From assembly GCA_030647705.1 (NCBI GenBank), contig JAUSJJ010000028.1, forward strand, positions 1 to 7,796: a stretch of DNA of 7,796 nucleotides, in the 5' to 3' direction. The notes below the pieces were generated by a model. It was not told the DNA's origin. It did no database searches and worked only from the letters and a program-made list of their open reading frames with translations. The stretch's first letter is position 1; each line of letters begins with the position of its first letter. The stretch is from Dehalococcoidia bacterium. GTDB lineage: Bacteria; Chloroflexota; Dehalococcoidia; JAUSJJ01. Position numbers and translations under genes: made by a program. Of the stretch, positions 1-5,804 are shown piece after piece.

Positions 1-101
1 AGTTGAACCGCCACCGGCTCTTTCGCCAGTGTTTGGGCAGCGTCGAGAAGGCCGTTTGCGGCCAGCCGTTCACCTGCGGCGTGTACCACCTTGGCCCGCT
101 T
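1..101 (-). pseudogene. In-frame continuation of the stomatin gene beyond a TAG codon
   Basis: Reading through the TAG at 102-104 without changing frame gives 33 further codons with no stop, up to the window edge. They begin KRAKVVHAAGE and go on to LAKEPVAVQ. This is what stomatin/slipin proteins carry right after the QAEAER stretch: a charged helix (usually ERRAKVIHAEGE) followed by a helix ending near AxEPxALQLRYLQ. The frame is therefore the real C-terminal part of the same protein, separated by one nonsense codon, most simply GAG to TAG because Glu is usual at that position. It lacks its own start codon and ribosome binding site. It may be dead sequence, a sequencing error, or translated by readthrough; the sequence alone cannot decide. 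Confidence 0.75.
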
Positions 102-653
102 CTATCGCTCTGCCTCCGCTTGTTTTGCAATCGCCCGCTGCATGACCTCAGGCAGGAGCACGTCCTTTACCTCGGCTACGCTCACCAGGACGCCCCAGGG
201 TTGCTCGGTCTGCTCATCGATAATTTGTCGCAGCCTCTGGTTGATGCGGTCCCGGTTTGTCAGCAACTCGTCAAGATCCGACTGGCCGAGGACGCTCCGC
301 AAGGTCGTCAAAGCGATCTGAGTACCGGCGGCGACGAAGTCTTCCACGTTGACCACTGCTTTGACCGGATCGACCACGCGGAAGTAGACCACCGCATCGA
401 CTTTGATGGTGACGTTGTCCCTGGTAATCACCTCTTGTGGCTCCAGGATAATGGTAAGGATGCGGGTATCCACCTTTATCATGCGATCGATGATGGGGAT
501 AATGAAGTTCAGGCCGGGGTTCCGAACTCCCACGAACTTGCCGAACCTGAGCAACACTCCGCGCTCCCATTGGGTCACTATTCTTATCCCCAGTCCGAGC
601 CACACCAGCAGCAGCACGACGATGACCCCGACTACCAGGTAGAGGATTCCCAT
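102..653 (-). CDS. Stomatin/slipin-type SPFH (Band 7) membrane protein, interrupted by an amber codon
   Basis: The 183 codons before the stop encode an N-terminal membrane segment (about residues 3-23) and then an SPFH/Band 7 domain. Family signatures are GVLLRFGKFVGVRNPGLNF (about 32-50), IDRMIKVDTR (55-64), TRDNVTIKVDAVVYFRV (77-93), LRSVLGQSDLDELL (118-131) and the start of the C-terminal coiled coil, LPEVMQRAIAKQAEAER (167-183). SPFH proteins form large oligomers on the inner face of the membrane, organise microdomains, and often pair with an NfeD protein, which would lie outside the window. The ATG at 653 is preceded by an AAGGA-like site about 9 nt upstream. Slipins usually have about 250 residues; the stop at 102-104 removes the rest of the coiled coil, which persists in frame beyond it. 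The gene is last visible in the minus-strand block, 68 nt after the cNMP-binding gene. Family assignment is firm; whether a full-length protein is made is not known. Confidence 0.9.
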   Translation of the reverse strand: MGILYLVVGVIVVLLLVWLGLGIRIVTQWERGVLLRFGKFVGVRNPGLNFIIPIIDRMIKVDTRILTIILEPQEVITRDNVTIKVDAVVYFRVVDPVKAVVNVEDFVAAGTQIALTTLRSVLGQSDLDELLTNRDRINQRLRQIIDEQTEQPWGVLVSVAEVKDVLLPEVMQRAIAKQAEAER

Positions 654-703
654 AGTCCGATTCCTTTCTGTCCGCAGAAATGGTAGATCCGATTTCGCTC
701 GAT

Positions 704-718
704 CCGGCTCGCAGCCGG
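704..718 (-). other. Small intercistronic hairpin after the cNMP-binding gene
   Basis: A perfect 6-bp stem CCGGCT / AGCCGG with a 3-nt loop begins 4 nt after the stop codon of the cNMP-binding gene, in the 68-nt gap before the stomatin gene. No T-run follows on the minus strand, so it is not a canonical terminator. It could stabilise the upstream mRNA end or be chance in GC-rich DNA. Confidence 0.3.
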
Positions 719-721
719 GAT

Positions 722-1201
722 TCAGCTCTGTACGGTGCTCAACCTTTCGCTGACCAGGACCTGCCTGGTCTCGTCCAGCCTGGAAGCCGCAACCTCGATA
801 AGGCGGCTCAAGACGTGGTAGCCGGTACGGGCGTCCTGCTGCATCAGGGCCTTGAGCTTGAGACCATCTATGGCCGCAACGGTAGTCTGCTCCAGGCAGA
901 TCGCGGTCAACGAATATAGGCGCTCACCCACAGCCGCCGACCAGCCGATGAGGTCGTTCTTTGCCGCTATGTCCACGGTCACTCGTTTGACCAGGTTGTC
1001 TTTCGACGTCGGCAGTTGCATCTGAAGGGCTACCTTGCCCTTCGCCAGGACGATTAGCTCTCTTGCCGGGGTCCCCTGGGTGAAAATGGTCGCTCCAGCC
1101 TCGTATTGTCTGGATTCGGTGAAAGCCGCAATCTTCTCAAGGTCGGTTTCAGCCAGGGGCTCAAACACGGGACATTCTTTTAGCACTCGCTTCGACACCA
1201 T
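722..1201 (-). CDS. Stand-alone cyclic nucleotide-binding (CRP/cNMP-fold) domain protein without HTH
   Basis: The 159-residue product reads as a single cNMP-binding domain. The N-terminal helix CPVFEPLAETDLEKIAAF (about 10-27) is typical of CRP/FNR-family domains. It is followed by YEAGATIFTQGTPARELIVLAKGKVAL (34-60), the beta-barrel entry with its conserved glycines. The usual phosphate-binding cassette (FGE-ALL...R-A) is poorly kept: the equivalent stretch is LIGWSAAVGERLYSLTAI, so the ligand may not be cAMP or cGMP. The protein ends after the C-helix, where CRP would continue into a DNA-binding HTH, so direct transcription control is unlikely. No signal peptide or membrane segment is seen. 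The ATG at 1201 lies inside the end of the upstream gene (41-nt overlap) and has a GGGAGG site at 1211-1216, 9 nt away, so translational coupling is likely. The fold is fairly sure; the function is unknown. Confidence 0.82.
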   Translation of the reverse strand: MVSKRVLKECPVFEPLAETDLEKIAAFTESRQYEAGATIFTQGTPARELIVLAKGKVALQMQLPTSKDNLVKRVTVDIAAKNDLIGWSAAVGERLYSLTAICLEQTTVAAIDGLKLKALMQQDARTGYHVLSRLIEVAASRLDETRQVLVSERLSTVQS

Positions 1202-1913
1202 CGGTTCTCGCCTCCCGTTTCTCTGTTCCTGCTACTTCACGTTCCAGACTGCCGGCATGAGGCTTGGACAATCTGGCGGCAATCGTCTTGACAGCGAGGC
1301 TGACAAACAGCCCCAGTCCTCCGATCATGGCCAGAACCAATCCGGCGGCAGGCGTGACGACGAGGAGCATCAGCGCTAGCCCTCCAATAATCCCCAGGAT
1401 GCTCAGCGGTATCGTCCTCGTGCAGAACTCCAGCAACCGGCGCCTGGGCCGCGGCGTCTCCCTTGCCACCAGCCCGGCGAAGACCAGGGGATTCTCTTGG
1501 ACGGGACGATTGACCAGGTCCGTGAGTGTGATCCGGCTGCTGCCTGCAGTAGTCTCACGGTACAGGGATAACTCCATCCTTTGTTCGTCGCTTGTTCTTT
1601 GGGAAAGGGCCTCTCTCCAGTTGCTCAGCACTACTACGGGGGTGTTGCGCAGCTCCTGGCAGATGCCGATGGCGGCGTCCAGGCCGCCTATTCGCGACAG
1701 GCGGAGGGAATTCGAAGCCGAAATATGGGGGAGTTCCGCGTCTACCAGCACCACGTTCGGCCGCAGGCTGCTGCTCAGGGCGGCGGCCTGAATGGCGTTT
1801 GTCGCCTGGGCCACGATCTGGGTCCCCGGCTCGTCTCTGGCCACCTCGGCCAGCATGCGCAGCACGTCCGGGTTGGCTGAGGCAAGAAGGACACGTATCG
1901 TTCGATTCTCCAT
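1161..1913 (-). CDS. Membrane protein with degenerate receiver-like domain and two C-terminal transmembrane helices
   Basis: From the ATG at 1913 the product has 250 residues. Residues 5-100 look like a response-regulator receiver: TIRVLLASANPDVLRMLAEV matches strand 1 and helix 1, RPNVVLVDAELPH puts Asp58 where the phospho-acceptor sits, and TPVVVLSN gives Ser97 for the conserved Thr/Ser. The acidic pair after strand 1 is replaced by Ala-Ser, and no conserved Lys follows strand 5, so normal Mg-dependent phosphorylation is doubtful. After a linker rich in Arg and Pro, two hydrophobic helices (about 168-187 and 189-208) form a tight hairpin, followed by a charged 40-residue tail. There is no output HTH. 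A GTG at 1922 could add three residues, but the ATG has the better spacing from AGGCGG. The gene overlaps the next by 41 nt and follows the NarL-type regulator gene after 201 nt. The N-terminal fold is a moderate call; no named family is recognised for the whole protein. Confidence 0.72.
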   Translation of the reverse strand: MENRTIRVLLASANPDVLRMLAEVARDEPGTQIVAQATNAIQAAALSSSLRPNVVLVDAELPHISASNSLRLSRIGGLDAAIGICQELRNTPVVVLSNWREALSQRTSDEQRMELSLYRETTAGSSRITLTDLVNRPVQENPLVFAGLVARETPRPRRRLLEFCTRTIPLSILGIIGGLALMLLVVTPAAGLVLAMIGGLGLFVSLAVKTIAARLSKPHAGSLEREVAGTEKREARTDGVEASAKRMSRV

Positions 1914-1961
1914 AAGACGCACCGCCTGTCGAAAATTTGGAGAGCGCTTGTTCGTTCTTCA

Positions 1962-1990
1962 AGTGTAAGGCGTTGGCGTCCGGTTGAGAA
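1962..1990 (-). promoter_or_regulatory. Possible sigma-70-like promoter for the three-gene unit
   Basis: On the minus strand TTCTCA (1985-1990) and TACACT (1962-1967) are 17 nt apart, each matching the -35 and -10 consensus at four of six positions. This would start transcription about 40 nt before the ATG at 1913. It lies in the largest gap of the minus-strand block (1914-2114), where a separate promoter is plausible. The match is weak and could be chance. Confidence 0.25.
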
Positions 1991-2114
1991 TCCGCTGGGG
2001 GAGGTAGCTGTTGAAAATCGACCTATGATCTTTGGAATACCAGGGATAGAGGATGCATCGGAGGAACTGTGTACCCTGTTATCATGCGTTCGCAGGATAT
2101 GCGACCTGGCGGGT

Positions 2115-2777
2115 TCAGGTGTTCAAAGAGATGATGCCCCGGCGCAGGGCATACTTCACCAGCTCGGTGCGGCTGTGCAGGCCCAGCTTAGCCATAACGT
2201 GGGCGCGATGCGTCTGCACGGTGCTGACGGTGATCACCAGGATGTCGGCGATCTCCTGGTTCGCCTTGCCTTCGGCAACGAGCTTGAGCACGTCTCTTTC
2301 TCTTTCGGTCAGGCCATCGTAGCTTTCCTGGTTTTTGCCCATGCGGACCCGGTTCAGGTAGTCGCCGAGAAGCTTCTTGGCCATTGAAGGGTAGAGGAAC
2401 ACATCTCCCTGCCAGACGGTCCGCAGGGCGGCGATAAGCTCGGTCGAGGAGCCCCCCTTGATGAAATAGCCGCATGCACCGGCATTGATGATCTGGAAGA
2501 AGTGCTCATCGTTTTCGTGCATGGTCAATGCCATCACCTTGACCTCGGGGCTCTCTTTCTTGATGTGCCGGGTGGCTTCGAGTCCGCCCATGCCCGGCAT
2601 GGTCAGGTCCATCATCACGATATCCGGTTGGAGCTGCCGGGTCTTCTCGATGGCATCCTGACCATTGGCGGCTTCGCCAACCACCTCGATGTCAGGCAGG
2701 GACTCCAACATGGCCCGGATGCCGTCTCTGATCAAGGCGTGGTCATCGACTATCAATACTCTCATCGTCTGTCCCAT
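2115..2777 (-). CDS. NarL/FixJ-family two-component response regulator
   Basis: The 220-residue protein has both domains of a NarL-type regulator. In the receiver (about 5-122) the acidic pair is Asp11-Asp12, the phospho-acceptor is Asp57 in IVMMDLTMPGMGG, and the switch residues are Thr85 and Lys107. After a linker, the LuxR-type HTH runs from about 153 (LTERERDVLKLVAEGKANQE) through the recognition helix region VSTVQTHRAHVMAKLGLHSR to the end. It should bind DNA when phosphorylated by the kinase encoded just upstream, 73 nt away on the same strand; HisKA_3 kinases normally pair with NarL-type regulators. The ATG at 2777 has a GGGAGG site at 2783-2788, 5 nt away. A second ATG at residue 5 has a weaker site. 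All catalytic residues are present, so it is probably functional. Its target promoters are unknown. Confidence 0.96.
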   Translation of the reverse strand: MGQTMRVLIVDDHALIRDGIRAMLESLPDIEVVGEAANGQDAIEKTRQLQPDIVMMDLTMPGMGGLEATRHIKKESPEVKVMALTMHENDEHFFQIINAGACGYFIKGGSSTELIAALRTVWQGDVFLYPSMAKKLLGDYLNRVRMGKNQESYDGLTERERDVLKLVAEGKANQEIADILVITVSTVQTHRAHVMAKLGLHSRTELVKYALRRGIISLNT

Positions 2778-2850
2778 GGCGTCCTCCCTGGATGCACTTG
2801 CTTTGGGCTGATTTTTGCCATACCGGACGCTGCGCCGGTTTTGCCGGGTC

Positions 2851-5187
2851 TCAGTTGTCTACCGGGACCTCGACCATGATGTGAGTGCCTCTGCCCACCT
2901 CTGACCTGACGCTGAATCTGCCGCCCAGCAGTGTGACCCGTTCTCGCATTCCCAGCAGCCCGAAAGACCGCTTGCCGCCGTTGGGGCCGAAGAAAGAGTC
3001 CGTCAGTTCGAATCCGCGCCCGTCATCTTCCACCGAAAGCAGCACCTTGTGGTCTTCGGCCTCCAGCTTGATCTTCACTGTGGTTGCCTGGGCATGTCTT
3101 ACTATGTTGTACATGGCCTCCTGGGCAATCCTGAACAGGGCGGTTTCCAACGATGGGGACAGACGCCGGTTCAGGCCTGTGGCCTCGAATTCAACAGCGA
3201 CTCCTGCGGCCTCGAGATTGATTTGAGCGTGCGAACGGATCGCGGCTGCCAGGCCGAGATCGTCGATTACGGACGAGCGCAGGTCTTGCATCATGCGGCG
3301 CATATCCTCCAGGAGGTGGCTGCCGATGGCTCTGGCGCGGCTCAGCCTTTTCCGCAGCTCCGCTTGCTCCGGCAGGGCCGCGCTTTCGGCATGGTCTATG
3401 CTCATGACCAGGCTGGTCAGGGACTGGCCCGCCTGGTCATGAAGCTCCCTGGACAGCCGCTTGCGTTCGTCCTCCTGGGCACTGATCAGGGCTGTGAGCA
3501 GTTGGCCCCGGACCTCCTCGTGCCGCTTCGCATCCAGATAGAGAGAGGAGTTTTCCACCGCTAGGCCTACCTGCCTCCCGATAGAATCGAGCAGGCGCAG
3601 GTCGCGTTCGGTCAGGTGGCTATCGCCGGAGTAGGCCAAGTTCATGATGCCGAGCACCTTCTTCTTGGACTTGAGGGGCACGCTCACGAAGCTCGTAGCT
3701 TGCTCTGAAGTCGTCGGCTTGTTCCCAAGCGCTGGGCACAGCGTGACATCGTTTGCCAGCGAGGTGCGGCCCGAACGCAGCACCTGGTGGCAGGCGCATT
3801 GGGCGAACGCAGACTCCGATTGCTCGCAACGAAACAGGTCCGAAGCGCCGATGCTCGTTGCCAGCTTCATCTTCTTGGTCTCCAGGTCGCCCAGAAACAC
3901 GCACCCTGCCTCGGCCCCCGTTACTTCCATCAGCCTCTGCAAGGCTTTGATCAGGATATCTTCCAGGTCCAGCGACTGGCTCACCGTGGCAGCCATGGAG
4001 TTCAGGGCAGTGAGTTCACGGTTGCTGGCCACAAGTTCGTCCTGCACCCTGGCCAGATCGTCAGCCATTCCCGCGAAAGCGCGGCTCAGTTGCCCGATTT
4101 CGTCGCGGCGTCGCAGAGGCACGAGCGCCTTGAAGTCCCCTGCTGCGACCCTCGTTGCGCCGGCGGTAAGCTGTTTGATCGGTCCCACGATGTCCTGCAG
4201 CATCACCCACATCACCAGGACAACTCCGGCCACAACTATCCCTCCCAGGACAAAGAACCTCTTCTTGAGCTGTTCGGTGAGGGCGAAGGCTTCATCTTCC
4301 GATTGCCGTATGGCGATGCCCCAGGGTGCATTGGAGAGTGGGGCGAAGGCGAGGACATCTTTGCGTCTTTGGATCTGGCTTTCACTGCCGTGACAGACGT
4401 GACAGGTCCGGACCGTCGCCTTTCCTTCCGCCATCAACTGGGCAAAGCGGCCCGGATGGTCGCTTTTCTCGAAAGCGGCCGGCGGCTGCCCCGGCTCCGT
4501 CCTGGCCAGGACCAGGCCACTGCTGTCTACGATTTCAATGTAGCCGGTGTTGCCCAGCCTGATAGGCTTGATGAAGCCGCCGATACTTGACCTGCTGACG
4601 TCTATGGCGATGCTGATGGCGCCTGTTTTCTTGTTTGCTGAATCGATAATGGGGGCATAGGCAAAAACCACTGGCTCGCCGGTCATGGGGGCGTCCACCA
4701 GGGTGGATATCCTCGACTCACCTTTGTCGAGATACGCTTCGATACCGTCATACCCTGGGAGGACCGATCCTACGGCAGCCGGTTGGTCAGGCTCTACGCT
4801 CAGGACTTTTCCTTCGGGATCCAGGAGAAAAATGCCTTCGACGGCAATGCCGGACCTGGTCAGCAGGGATAGCAGAGCACCGGAGCGAGCGTGAAATGAC
4901 GCCGGACTGAGCGGTTCGGCGGCGCTGTAGTTGGCTTGGTTCTGAAGTTGTGCCAGGGTGTGGTCCAGCGTTTCATCGAGGTGGCTGGCCACTATGCGGG
5001 CGACGGTGAGCCGTTCATCGAGGGTGCGTTGAGCGCTGTCGTTCATCGACTCTATGCTCAGCCAACTGAACATCGCCAGGCCCAAGGCCACGGCAACGAG
5101 CACGAGAAGACCCATTCTTCGTTGCAAGCTCAGGTTGCTCAGAAAGCCCACGTGTTCTCCGACGTGCGCCCGTGCACAGAGGCTCAT
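2851..5187 (-). CDS. Membrane sensor histidine kinase: Cache (with CxxCH heme motif)-HAMP-GAF (four Cys)-HisKA_3-HATPase
   Basis: In 778 residues the order is: membrane helix 1 (about 25-43), a large extracytoplasmic Cache-type sensor (45-305), helix 2 (311-330), HAMP (331-385), GAF (405-550), HisKA_3 dimerisation with phospho-acceptor His583 in RELHDQAGQ, and HATPase_c with N-box Asn694, DDGRG at 721-725 and GLLGMRER at 743-750. The kinase core is intact. The Cache region ends with CHVCHG at 262-267, a classical covalent heme c motif, on the side of the membrane where cytochrome c maturation occurs. The GAF domain carries Cys454, Cys464, Cys466 and Cys484 (C-x9-C-x-C-x17-C), suggesting a metal or Fe-S cluster. 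It probably phosphorylates the NarL-type regulator encoded 73 nt downstream. The first ATG (5187) lacks a ribosome site; a GTG at 5149-5151 has GGAG 5 nt upstream and gives a more typical N-terminus, so the real protein may have 766 residues. Numbering here uses the ATG. Confidence 0.95.
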   Translation of the reverse strand: MSLCARAHVGEHVGFLSNLSLQRRMGLLVLVAVALGLAMFSWLSIESMNDSAQRTLDERLTVARIVASHLDETLDHTLAQLQNQANYSAAEPLSPASFHARSGALLSLLTRSGIAVEGIFLLDPEGKVLSVEPDQPAAVGSVLPGYDGIEAYLDKGESRISTLVDAPMTGEPVVFAYAPIIDSANKKTGAISIAIDVSRSSIGGFIKPIRLGNTGYIEIVDSSGLVLARTEPGQPPAAFEKSDHPGRFAQLMAEGKATVRTCHVCHGSESQIQRRKDVLAFAPLSNAPWGIAIRQSEDEAFALTEQLKKRFFVLGGIVVAGVVLVMWVMLQDIVGPIKQLTAGATRVAAGDFKALVPLRRRDEIGQLSRAFAGMADDLARVQDELVASNRELTALNSMAATVSQSLDLEDILIKALQRLMEVTGAEAGCVFLGDLETKKMKLATSIGASDLFRCEQSESAFAQCACHQVLRSGRTSLANDVTLCPALGNKPTTSEQATSFVSVPLKSKKKVLGIMNLAYSGDSHLTERDLRLLDSIGRQVGLAVENSSLYLDAKRHEEVRGQLLTALISAQEDERKRLSRELHDQAGQSLTSLVMSIDHAESAALPEQAELRKRLSRARAIGSHLLEDMRRMMQDLRSSVIDDLGLAAAIRSHAQINLEAAGVAVEFEATGLNRRLSPSLETALFRIAQEAMYNIVRHAQATTVKIKLEAEDHKVLLSVEDDGRGFELTDSFFGPNGGKRSFGLLGMRERVTLLGGRFSVRSEVGRGTHIMVEVPVDN

Positions 5188-5253
5188 TCAATGCGACAAG
5201 CTACGCGCTTTCGTTGAGGAAAACAAAAGGACAATGAAAGCTGTCTGAGACTG

Positions 5254-5272
5254 GCCTTCGGGAGCCTTCGGG
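5254..5272. repeat. Direct repeat GCCTTCGGG, two copies 10 bp apart
   Basis: GCCTTCGGG occurs at 5254-5262 and again at 5264-5272, one helical turn apart, about 70-85 bp upstream of the kinase start. Repeats phased by one turn can be a regulator site, but two 9-mers in GC-rich DNA are weak evidence. Confidence 0.4.
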
Positions 5273-5294
5273 TGAACTCACATGTCCGGCCGGC

Positions 5295-5315
5295 GTTCAG
5301 ATACGTTATCTGGAC
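5295..5315. promoter_or_regulatory. 21-bp operator-like dyad upstream of the sensor kinase gene
   Basis: The arms GTTCAGATA and TATCTGGAC flank a CGT centre and match at eight of nine positions (the ninth is a T-G pair). The inner CAGATA / TATCTG part is perfect. It lies 108 bp upstream of the kinase ATG, a reasonable place for an activator or autoregulatory site. It is less GC-rich than its surroundings. No regulator can be assigned. Confidence 0.4.
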
Positions 5316-5682
5316 CGCTCTTACGCTTCAGCCACATGACATAGAACCACCAGTCTGAACTTACATCGTATGCTTGAATCCTGTATCGCGTCAACACTGC
5401 AACAGATGATTGAGTCGGCCCGTTTCAGTGATTTGGTGTCCTCTATGATGACGCGCCACTGTTGCATTGAAGCGGAGGGCGGGAGAAACGCGTGATGGCA
5501 CATCGGGGGAATATTACACATATTAGGTCGACTTAACGAGCGTTCTGTAAGCCCTCGACAGCCAGTTCGATTGGCGCGGACTGCGCGTGTGCCTCTTGCG
5601 TTTAACCAGGAACCGGTGTCTTGAGGTCCGGGCTATCGACAGAGGGCAGAGGTCGCCACATCGAGACGGCGGATGTGGGATG

Positions 5683-5712
5683 TTGTTGACCCTGGGGTGC
5701 GTGTGGTACAAT
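5683..5712 (+). promoter_or_regulatory. Extended -10 promoter for the CoA-transferase gene
   Basis: TACAAT at 5707-5712 matches the sigma-70 -10 box at five of six positions and is preceded by TGG, an extended -10 (TGn). Upstream, TTGACC (5686-5691) lies 15 bp away and TTGTTG (5683-5688) 18 bp away; either could act as the -35, and the extended -10 would tolerate poor spacing. Transcription would start near 5719, leaving a leader of about 86 nt before the ATG at 5805. Confidence 0.6.
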
Positions 5713-5742
5713 CACGGCCAGCAAGAGGGGAGCTAACAGGGC

Positions 5743-5784
5743 GGGGACTAGCTGTCTCCGGCATCCCGGGCAGCGGAACGCTGC
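5743..5784 (+). other. Two stem-loops in the predicted CoA-transferase mRNA leader
   Basis: The predicted leader can form CGGGGAC (5742-5748) with GTCTCCG (5754-5760), a 7-bp stem with one G-U pair and loop TAGCT. It can then form GCAGCG (5770-5775) with CGCTGC (5779-5784), a perfect 6-bp stem with loop GAA. A smaller CGATC / GATCG dyad (5784-5794) runs into the ribosome binding site at 5794-5798 and could mask it. No known riboswitch class is recognised. Confidence 0.4.
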
Positions 5785-5804
5785 GATCTGATCGGAGGTT
5801 ACCC

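Larger units (their letters stand above)
5188..5682. other. Intergenic stretch between divergent kinase and CoA-transferase genes
   Basis: No reading frame here has a ribosome binding site together with recognisable protein similarity. The stretch should contain the kinase promoter on the minus strand, but I see no convincing -35/-10 pair there. It holds a 10-bp-period direct repeat and a 21-bp dyad (listed separately), and an AT-rich patch near 5510-5525 with ATATTA repeated directly 9 bp apart. Two adjacent minus-strand frames between 5278 and 5467 look somewhat protein-like and are one base out of frame with each other, possibly a decayed small gene. No tRNA, riboswitch or CRISPR is visible. 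Confidence 0.6.

Noticed and set aside
102..104. TAG as a pyrrolysine or other programmed recoding site
   Set aside because: A single TAG at a position normally Glu, with no visible recoding structure or suppressor gene in the window, is better explained by a nonsense mutation or a base error.
3..686. Plus-strand open frame of 227 codons
   Set aside because: It lies antisense to the stomatin gene, runs through the gap beyond it, and has no recognisable domain; the minus-strand frame has clear SPFH motifs. It is a shadow of GC-rich coding sequence.
2821..2850. Hairpin ACCGG / CCGGT between kinase and regulator genes
   Set aside because: Only five pairs, an 8-nt loop and no T-run on the minus strand; easily chance in GC-rich DNA.
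3782..3800. Second heme c motif in the GAF domain (QCACHQ)
   Set aside because: The spacing is CxCH, not CxxCH, and this domain is cytoplasmic, where heme c is not attached; metal or Fe-S ligation fits better.
3787..4590. Plus-strand open frame of 267 codons
   Set aside because: Antisense to the Cache/HAMP/GAF part of the kinase, rich in His, Gln and Arg as expected of a shadow frame, and without a family signature.
5673..5804. 44-codon N-terminal extension of the CoA-transferase
   Set aside because: It spans the predicted promoter, has no ribosome site, and family similarity starts only after the ATG at 5805.
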